Origin: Mastigias papua
Lineage: Eukaryota > Cnidaria > Scyphozoa > Rhizostomeae > Mastigiidae
DNA length: 64,000 bases
Assembly: GCA_964019165.1 (NCBI GenBank)
Contig: OZ025276.1
Span: forward strand, 3,471,840-3,535,839
Reading direction: 5' to 3'
Shown here: one piece after another, positions 55,756-64,000 of the stretch
Layout: each line of letters begins with the position of its first letter
Numbering within the stretch: position 1 is the first letter of the stretch
Made by a program: the position numbers and the translations under genes
Notes under the pieces: generated by a model
Seen by the model: the letters and a program-made list of their open reading frames with translations, nothing else
Told to the model about the DNA's origin: nothing
Database searches by the model: none

Positions 55756-57850
55756 GAGGGGCAAATCACTCAGAATAATCTCGTACACGTTACTGAAGAA
55801 TCTTTAAAAATCTCTAAACAATCTGAAAAATCTTTGAAAATCTTAAAAATCTCAAAAATCTTTGAAAATCTGCAAAATCTACAAAAAATCTCTAAATCTC
55901 TAAAAAAATCTCAAAATCTCTAAAAAAATCTCAAAATCTGTACAAAAATCTCAAAATCTTTAGAAAATTTTCAACCTTTGCCATGAGCACCGAGTCCAAG
56001 GATTAAATTATCTTTCTTTTATCGAGTGTTCGCAAGTAATTTAAGTTCCTCATGTTAGGATTCATACATATATGACGCCTTGAGCTTGAAGGTAGGGGTA
56101 CGGTCGATGGTCGATATTTTCCAACAAAGAGGAGGGTTTCCTCTTGCCGAATGCATTGCAAGGTTTTCTCCAAATCTCTCCAAATAAACTCTACAATCTT
56201 TGATATGATTCTCTTTTCATTTATAACTATGAATGATACTAAGCAATAGAAAACTGACTGTAACTTGATGAACTTGGTTTCTGTTCACTTGAAACTTAGT
56301 TTGGTTCCTGTTCACTTACATAATTAGTTCCAACACGCAGTGGGTGTAGATTAGAGTTGATGACGTCATTCATCACTAAAAAGGGACTATCATGGAGACA
56401 GCCTTTTTGATTTTGTGAAGGGAGGGGCCAAAATAGCTAAAATTTTGACGTTAATCCTCAAAAGTCCTCGAATTAGTTCCCTGGGGATTTACTTATTTTT
56501 TATGATTTTCGGGGCATATTCGCGGGGGGGGGAGCTTTTAATATTGCTTGACAAATGTCGCATAAAAAGTTCACTGTCCAAGCTCCTATTCGCCGTAATA
56601 TTACAAAGACAGTCTAAATGTAAGAATTAGTTTTTGTTAAAAACTTCATTATGATCTAGGGTGGGGCTTATAAATAATTGGAAGTTCTAGCATGGGGGCT
56701 TATTGAAGGGTAGCATTTCTGAGGGGAGGGGCCAAATCAAGGATTTATGGTATCTATGATCCCAACCGTGTCAGTGAAAACAGTCGTGCCATACTAAAAA
56801 GTTAACAATGGGGGTTAAGCTGCAGGCCATTCTTCATACCACACCCATGACCACACCCATGACGTCACTAGGCTGTTCAAATTTGAATGCATACAAAGTT
56901 TTATAAAATGTACGCATAATTTAGGTAAAATATTCATAAAACCATAGTACAGGTTTGGTTCGTACTACCAAGCCAGAAGTTCACCAAACTAGTTTAAGAT
57001 AACTGAAAGGGGGCTGAGCCTCCCAAACCTCTCTTCATTGTGCCAAAAGGGGCTAGCCTCCCAAGCCGGCTCCCTTCCACAACACCTCTGAGTGCAAGTA
57101 ACACTGCACTGTTAGAGCCGATGACCTTTGTGTGGCTTCAAACGAATTGAGGATGATAAAAGGTTCTTCTGAGAAGAGTATCTTTGTTTTCATACTTGAA
57201 AGGAAATATGTGGGAACTCCAATACAATTTAGGAATTTTATTGACCTGACGAAAGGCGGCATAGGGAATATTGGTATCTTGTGCAACTGGGAAAAATGTG
57301 GCTCCTTTTTATCAAAGGAAGGTTTTTTTGAGTCATCGAGTATGCACACAGTTGCGATTAACCCTATTGAAAAATTACGCTACTGTACCCTAGCAATGTA
57401 GCCGATGCTGCTCTGTCTGTTCATTGACGGTATTTAGTCGAGACATAAGAAACGTTCCTATTGTATCGGTAACTGAGCTCTACATCTCTACACCAGCTGT
57501 TGTTTAGGTTTCTAGTTATTAGACTAGCTACTTTACTACATCTTACAACAAAATATATGAAAAAAGAGCCTTTACATGAGTTGACATGTACTTTATGTAA
57601 CAAAGAAGTCTTTAACAAAATCTTCAAACAATATTAAAAATCTCAACAATCTTGCAAAAATCTTCAAAAAATGGAAAAATCTATAAAATACTCAAAAAAT
57701 TCCTAAAAATCTTTAAAATCTTAAACATCTTTGTGAAATCCAAAAAAATCTTAAAAATCTTCGTGAAATACAACAAACTCTTAAACATCTTTGAAAAATA
57801 TGAACATCTCGAACATCTCGTACACTTTTTCACGAGTGATTTGCCCCTCG
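55756..57850. mobile_element. 2.1-kb TIR element in the satellite, copy 2
   Basis: Same length (2,095 bp) and same insertion point as copy 1; only one base difference was noticed (AAACAATC at about 55817 against AAAAAATC). It arose by duplication of the surrounding array, not by a new insertion. Confidence 0.85.
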
Positions 57851-60800
57851 ATAAACTTCATGAGTTAACTCTCGATTCAGAGATATAAAGCTAATATTAG
57901 ATGGTGTCCATACATTACTAGTCAAGTGAGGATTCAAGGCTTATATATAGGGCAATTGACCAAAATAACAATAATCCATTATTGTAAATGTAAAAGCGCA
58001 TATATCATTTGCACCATTCCAGAGAGACAAAAGACAAAGAGGGTCTCTTCTGCATGACCTCCTCAATCACTTGGTGAAAAGGCACTTGGCCCACAGATCA
58101 CTTTTGGTAATATAGTTTGGGGGTCTTTCCAAGTACACGTACTTTATTATACGGTGAACGACGATTAGACAGTAAAGCTCCATTTGGATTATCGCAGTAT
58201 CTGTACCTTACACAAAATATCGCAAATCTTGATGGATTACCGGGACATTCCGCAAGTATACACAAAAACGCTTGTGTCACATTAAAACAGGACAATCAAG
58301 ACGAATTATCCTATGATGTTAAAGTACTATCAGCAATACACGATGTGGTAAATATACAGTGCAGATACATACTGTATATCGACCAGAACACGCACGCTAT
58401 CTCAAGCTCCACTTCTACGGGTGTTTTCCCAACCCCCAATTCATATGAAGACTCGCCAAGTGTATAATATCTTCTACAAAAATATCTGACACAACCATGC
58501 AAAAGAGTTATGCTAGTGAGTCTGGATTTCCTCTATCACAATATGCAAGCAGAGATTTATTTGTGCGATTATTGTGGCCATAACGAAATGATAAGGGAGC
58601 ATCATTTTCAGAGATCCTCATTTGAGGTTTCTTATGAAAATACACTGATACTATATTAAATCACCTTCTAAATCCCCTACTTTAACCCAGTCCCCTATCT
58701 TAGTTGTTCTTGAGAGGACGGACTCCAGCCCTCCGGCGTCTTATACCCCCCCTCGCTTATTTGGGGGCTACGACTATAATAGCAGTTGCTATCAACTCCA
58801 TGAGTTAACTCTCGATTCAGAGATATAAAGCTAATATTAGATGGTGTCCATACATTACTAGTCAAGTGAGGATTCAAGGCTTATATATAGGGCAATTGAC
58901 CAAAATAACAATAATCCATTATTGTAAATGTAAAAGCGCATATATCAGTTGCACCATTCCAGAGAGACAAAAGACAAAGAGGGTCTCTTCTGCATGACCT
59001 CCTCAATCACTTGGTGAAAAGGCACTTGGCCCACAGATCACTTTTGGTAATATAGTTTGGGGGTCTTTCCAAGTACACGTACGTTATTATACGGTGAACG
59101 ACGATTAGACAGTAAAGCTCCATTTGGATTATCGCAGTATCTGTACCTTACACAAAATATCGCAAATCTTGATGGATTACCGGGACATTCCGCAAGTATA
59201 CACAAAAACGCTTGTGTCACATTACAAAAGGACAATCAAGACGACTTATCCTATGATGTTAAAGTACTATCAGCAATACACGATGTGGTAAATATACAGT
59301 GCAGATACATACTGTATATCAACCAGAACACGCACGCTATCTCAAGCTCTACTTCTACGGGTGTTTTCCCAACCCCCAATTCATATGAAGACTCGCCAAG
59401 TTTGTAATATATTCTACAAAAATTTCTGATACAACCATGCAAAAGAGTTATGCTAGTGAGTCTGAATTTCCTCTATCACAATATGCAAGCAGAGATTTAT
59501 TTGTGCGATTATTGTGGCCATAACGAAATGATAAGGGAGCATCATTTTCAGAGATCCTCATTTGAGGTTTCTTATGAAAATACACTGATACTATATTAAA
59601 TCACTTTCCAAATCCCCTAATTTAACCCAGTCCCCTATATTAGTTGTTCTTGAGAGGACGGACTCCAGCCCTCAGGCGTGTTATACCGCCCTCACTTTTT
59701 TGGGGGCTAAGACTATAATACCAGTTGCTATCAACTCCATGAGTTAACTCTCGATTCAGAGATATAAAGCTAATAGTAGATGGTGTCCATACATTACTAG
59801 TCAAGTGAGGATTCAAGGCTTATATATAGGGCAATTGACCAAAATAACAATAATCCATTATTGTAAATGTAAAAGCGCATATATCATTTGCACCATTCCA
59901 GAGAGACAAAAGACAAAGAGGGTCTCTTCTGCATGACCTCCTCAATCACTTGGTGAAAAGGCACTTGGCCCACAGATCACTTTTGGTAATATAGTTTGGG
60001 GGTCTTTCCAAGTACACGTACTTTATTATACGGTGAACGACGATTAGACAGTAAAGCTCCATTTGGATTATCGCAGTATCTGTACCTTACACAAAATATC
60101 GCAAATCTTGATGGATTACCGGGACATTCCGCAAGTATACACAAAAACGCTTGTGTCACATTAAAACAGGACAATCAAGACGAATTATCCTATGATGTTA
60201 AAGTACTATCAGCAATACACGATGTGGTAAATATACAGTGCAGATACATACTGTATATCAACCAGAACACGCACGCTATCTCAAGCTCTACTTCTACGGG
60301 TGTTTTCCCAACCCCCAATTCATATGAAGAATCGCCAAGTTTGTAATATATTCTACAAAAATTTCTGATACAACCATGCAAAAGAGTTATGCTAGTGAGT
60401 CTGAATTTCCTCTATCACAATATGCAAGCAGAGATTTATTTGTGCGATTATTGTGGCCATAACGAAATGATAAGGGAGCATCATTTTCAGAGATCCTCAT
60501 TTGAGGTTTCTTATGAAAATACACTGATACTATATTAAATCACTTTCCAAATCCCCTAATGTAACCCAGTCCCCTATATTAGTTGTTCTTGAGAGGACGG
60601 ACTCCAGCCCTCAGGCGTGTTATACCGCCCTCACTTTTTTGGGGGCTAAGACTATAATACCAGTTGCTATCAACTCCATGAGTTAACTCTCGATTCAGAG
60701 ATATAAAGCTAATATTAGATGGTGTCCATACATTACTAGTCAAGTGAGGATTCAAGGCTTATATATAGGGCAATTGACCAAAATAACAATAATCCATTAT

Positions 60801-63800
60801 TGTAAATGTAAAAGCGCATATATCATTTGCACCATTCCAGAGAGACAAAAGACAAAGAGGGTCTCTTCTGCATGACCTCCTCAATCACTTGGTGAAAAGG
60901 CACTTGGCCCACAGATCACTTTTGGTAATATAGTTTGGGGGTCTTTCCAAGTACACGTACGTTATTATACGGTGAACGACGATTAGACAGTAAAGCTCCA
61001 TTTGGATTATCGCAGTATCTGTACCTTACACAAAATATCGCAAATCTTGATGGATTACCGGGACATTCCGCAAGTGTACACAAAAACGCTTGTGTCACAT
61101 TAAAACAGGACAATCAAGACGAATTATCCTATGATGTTAAAGTACTATCAGCAATACACGATGTGGTAAATATACAGTGCAGATACATACTGTCTATCGA
61201 CCAGAACACGCACGCTATCTCAAGCTCCACTTCTACGGGTGTTTTCCCAACCCCCAATTCATATGAAGACTCGCCAAGTGTATAATATCTTCTACAAAAA
61301 TATCTGACACAACCATGCAAAAGAGTTATGCTAGTGAGTCTGGATTTCCTCTATCACAATATGCAAGCAGAGATTTATTTGTGCGATTATTGTGGCCATA
61401 ACGAAATGATAAGGGAGCATCATTTTCAGAGATCCTCATTTGAGGTTTCTTATGAAAATACACTGATACTATATTAAATCACCTTCTAAATCCCCTACTG
61501 TAACCCAGTCCCCTATCTTAGTTGTTCTTGAGAGGACGGACTCCAGCCCTCCGGCGTCTTATACCCCCCCTCGCTTATTTGGGGGCTACGACTATAATAG
61601 CAGTTGCTATCAACTCCATGAGTTAACTCTCGATTCAGAGATATAAAGCTAATATTAGATGGTGTCCATACATTACTAGTCAAGTGAGGATTCAAGGCTT
61701 ATATATAGGGCAATTGACCAAAATAACAATAATCCATTATTGTAAATGTAAAAGCGCATATATCATTTGCACCATTCCAGAGAGACAAAAGACAAAGAGG
61801 GTCTCTTCTGCATGACCTCCTCAATCACTTGGTGAAAAGGCACTTGGCCCACAGATCACTTTTGGTAATATAGTTTGGGGGTCTTTCCAAGTACACGTAC
61901 GTTATTATACGGTGAACGACGATTAGACAGTAAAGCTCCATTTGGATTATCGCAGTATCTGTACCTTACACAAAATATCGCAAATCTTGATGGATTACCG
62001 GGACATTCCGCAAGTATACACAAAAACGCTTGTGTCACATTACAAAAGGACAATCAAGACGACTTATCCTATGATGTTAAAGTACTATCAGCAATACACG
62101 ATGTGGTAAATATACAGTGCAGATACATACTGTATATCGACCAGAACACGCACGCTATCTCAAGCTCCACTTCTACGGGTGTTTTCCCAACCCCCAATTC
62201 ATATGAAGACTCGCCAAGTTTATAATATCTTCTACACAAATATCTGACACAACCATGCAAAAGAGTTATGCTAGTGAGTCTGGATTTCCTCTATCACAAT
62301 ATGCAAGCAGAGATTTATTTGTGCGATTATTGTGGCCATAACGAAATGATAAGGGAGCATCATTTTCAGAGATCCTCATTTGAGGTTTCTTATGAAAATA
62401 CACTGATACTATATTAAATCACCTTCTAAATCCCCTACTTTAACCCAGTCCCCTATCTTAGTTGTTCTTGAGAGGACGGACTCCAGCCCTCCGGCGTCTT
62501 ATACCCCCCCTCGCTTATTTGGGGGCTACGACTATAATAGCAGTTGCTATCAACTCCATGAGTTAACTCTCGATTCAGAGATATAAAGCTAATATTAGAT
62601 GGTGTCCATACATTACTAGTCAAGTGAGGATTCAAGGCTTATATATAGGGCAATTGACCAAAATAACAATAATCCATTATTGTAAATGTAAAAGCGCATA
62701 TATCAGTTGCACCATTCCAGAGAGACAAAAGACAAAGAGGGTCTCTTCTGCATGACCTCCTCAATCACTTGTTGAAAAGGCACTTGGCCCACAGATCACT
62801 TTTGGTAATATAGTTTGGGGGTCTTTCCAAGTACACGTACGTTATTATACGGTGAACGACGATTAGACAGTAAAGCTCCATTTGGATTATCGCAGTATCT
62901 GTACCTTACACAAAATATCGCAAATCTTGATGGATTACCGGGACATTCCGCAAGTATACACAAAAACGCTTGTGTCACATTACAAAAGGACAATCAAGAC
63001 GACTTATCCTATGATGTTAAAGTACTATCAGCAATACACGATGTGGTAAATATACAGTGCAGATACATACTGTATATCGACCAGAACACGCACGCTATCT
63101 CAAGCTCCACTTCTACGGGTGTTTTCCCAACCCCCAATTCAAATGAAGACTCGCCAAGTTTATAATATCTTCTACACAAATATCTGACACAACCATGCAA
63201 AAGAGTTATGCTAGTGAGTCTGGATTTCCTCTATCACAATATGCAAGCAGAGATTTATTTGTGCGATTATTGTGGCCATAACGAAATGATAAGGGAGCAT
63301 CATTTTCAGAGATCCTCATTTGAGGTTTCTTATGAAAATACACTGATACTATATTAAATCACTTTCCAAATCCCTACTTTACCCCAGTCCCCTATATTAT
63401 TTGTTCTTGAGAGGACGGACTCCAGCCCTCCGGCGTCTTATACCCCCCTCGCTTATTTGGGGGCTACGACTATAATAGCATTTGCTATCAACTCCATGAG
63501 TTAACTCTCGATTCAGAGATATAAAGCTAATATTAGATGGTGTCCATACATTACTAGTCAAGTGAGGATTCAAGGCTTATATATAGGGCAATTGACCAAA
63601 ATAACAATAATCCATTATTGTAAATGTAAAAGCGCATATATCAGTTGCACCATTCCAGAGAGACAAAAGACAAAGAGGGTCTCTTCTGCATGACCTCCTC
63701 AATCACTTGGTGAAAAGGCACTTGGCCCACAGATCACTTTTGGTAATATAGTTTGGGGGTCTTTCCAAGTACACGTACGTTATTATACGGTGAACGACGA

Positions 63801-64000
63801 TTAGACAGTAAAGCTCCATTTGGATTATCGCAGTATCTGTACCTTACACAAAATATCGCAAATCTTGATGGATTACCGGGACATTCCGCAAGTGTACACA
63901 AAAACGCTTGTGTCACATTAAAACAGGACAATCAAGACGAATTATCCTATGATGTTAAAGTACTATCAGCAATACACGATGTGGTAAATATACAGTGCAG

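Larger units (their letters stand above)
45531..64000. repeat. Tandem satellite array, unit about 940 bp, 14 copies seen
   Basis: Using TAAAAGCGCATATATCA as the register, units begin near 45531, 46826, 49083, 50023, 53066, 54006, 54946, 57991, 58931, 59870, 60809, 61749, 62689 and 63626. Normal spacing is 937-940 bp; the two spacings of 3,043-3,045 bp hold a 2.1-kb insertion. Copies are nearly identical, and variant types recur in order, so a higher-order repeat of about 4,924 bp exists (50149 onward repeats at 55073). Each unit contains a TATATATAGGG box but no RNA gene that I recognise. The array continues past the window edge. Confidence 0.95.

Noticed and set aside
45531..64000. CRISPR array or rDNA/snRNA cluster
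   Set aside because: Units are 940 bp and homogeneous with no repeat-spacer pattern; no 5S, U-snRNA or spliced-leader signature was recognised.

Overview
The window is eukaryotic, almost certainly from an invertebrate animal. It is AT-rich, has spliceosomal introns inside transposon genes, and carries animal-type PIF/Harbinger, pogo, hAT and Ty3/Gypsy elements. It has no bacterial operon, ribosomal RNA gene or recognisable host gene. The phylum cannot be fixed from sequence alone; sponge, cnidarian or mollusc would all fit.

Layout. (1) 1-2049: a decayed PIF/Harbinger transposase (minus) and a coiled-coil/polyQ ORF. (2) 2050-7960: a degenerate Ty3/Gypsy element (Gypsy-1, minus) with two LTRs and a CCGT target duplication. 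(3) 8225-9032: a broken fragment of a widespread uncharacterised coding family. (4) About 9115-16104: a pogo-like DNA transposon whose transposase is split by a second TIR element (11795-15314) carrying a SAM-domain gene and a SAP-like ORF. (5) 16628-21307: a small hAT element, invaded by a short LTR element (16900-21268), itself invaded by a Harbinger element (17010-19910). (6) 21915-37367: Gypsy-2 (minus), whose RT is split by a long-TIR DNA transposon (24433-35392), which in turn is split by Gypsy-3 (25282-30226). Gypsy-3 is young and intact. (7) 37373-44440: largely featureless AT-rich DNA with a tetranucleotide microsatellite and a small GCGGGAC repeat unit. (8) 44450-64000: a satellite of about 940 bp per unit, 14 copies seen, running off the window. 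It is interrupted by a short LTR element and by two nearly identical copies of a 2.1-kb TIR element that were amplified together with the satellite.

Most insertions can be ordered in time because target duplications and reading frames rejoin across them.

The most notable biology is in Gypsy-3. Its two 148-bp LTRs look identical. Gag and pol lie in one frame separated by a single UGA followed by CUA, the classic readthrough context. No tRNA primer site is visible; instead the 13 nt just after the 5' LTR are exactly complementary to 13 nt inside the LTR about 30 bp after a TATA box, which is the arrangement expected for Tf1-type self-priming. The host transposon of Gypsy-3, with 300-bp TIRs and a multi-exon gene of roughly 1,500 codons, is a second candidate for an undescribed system.
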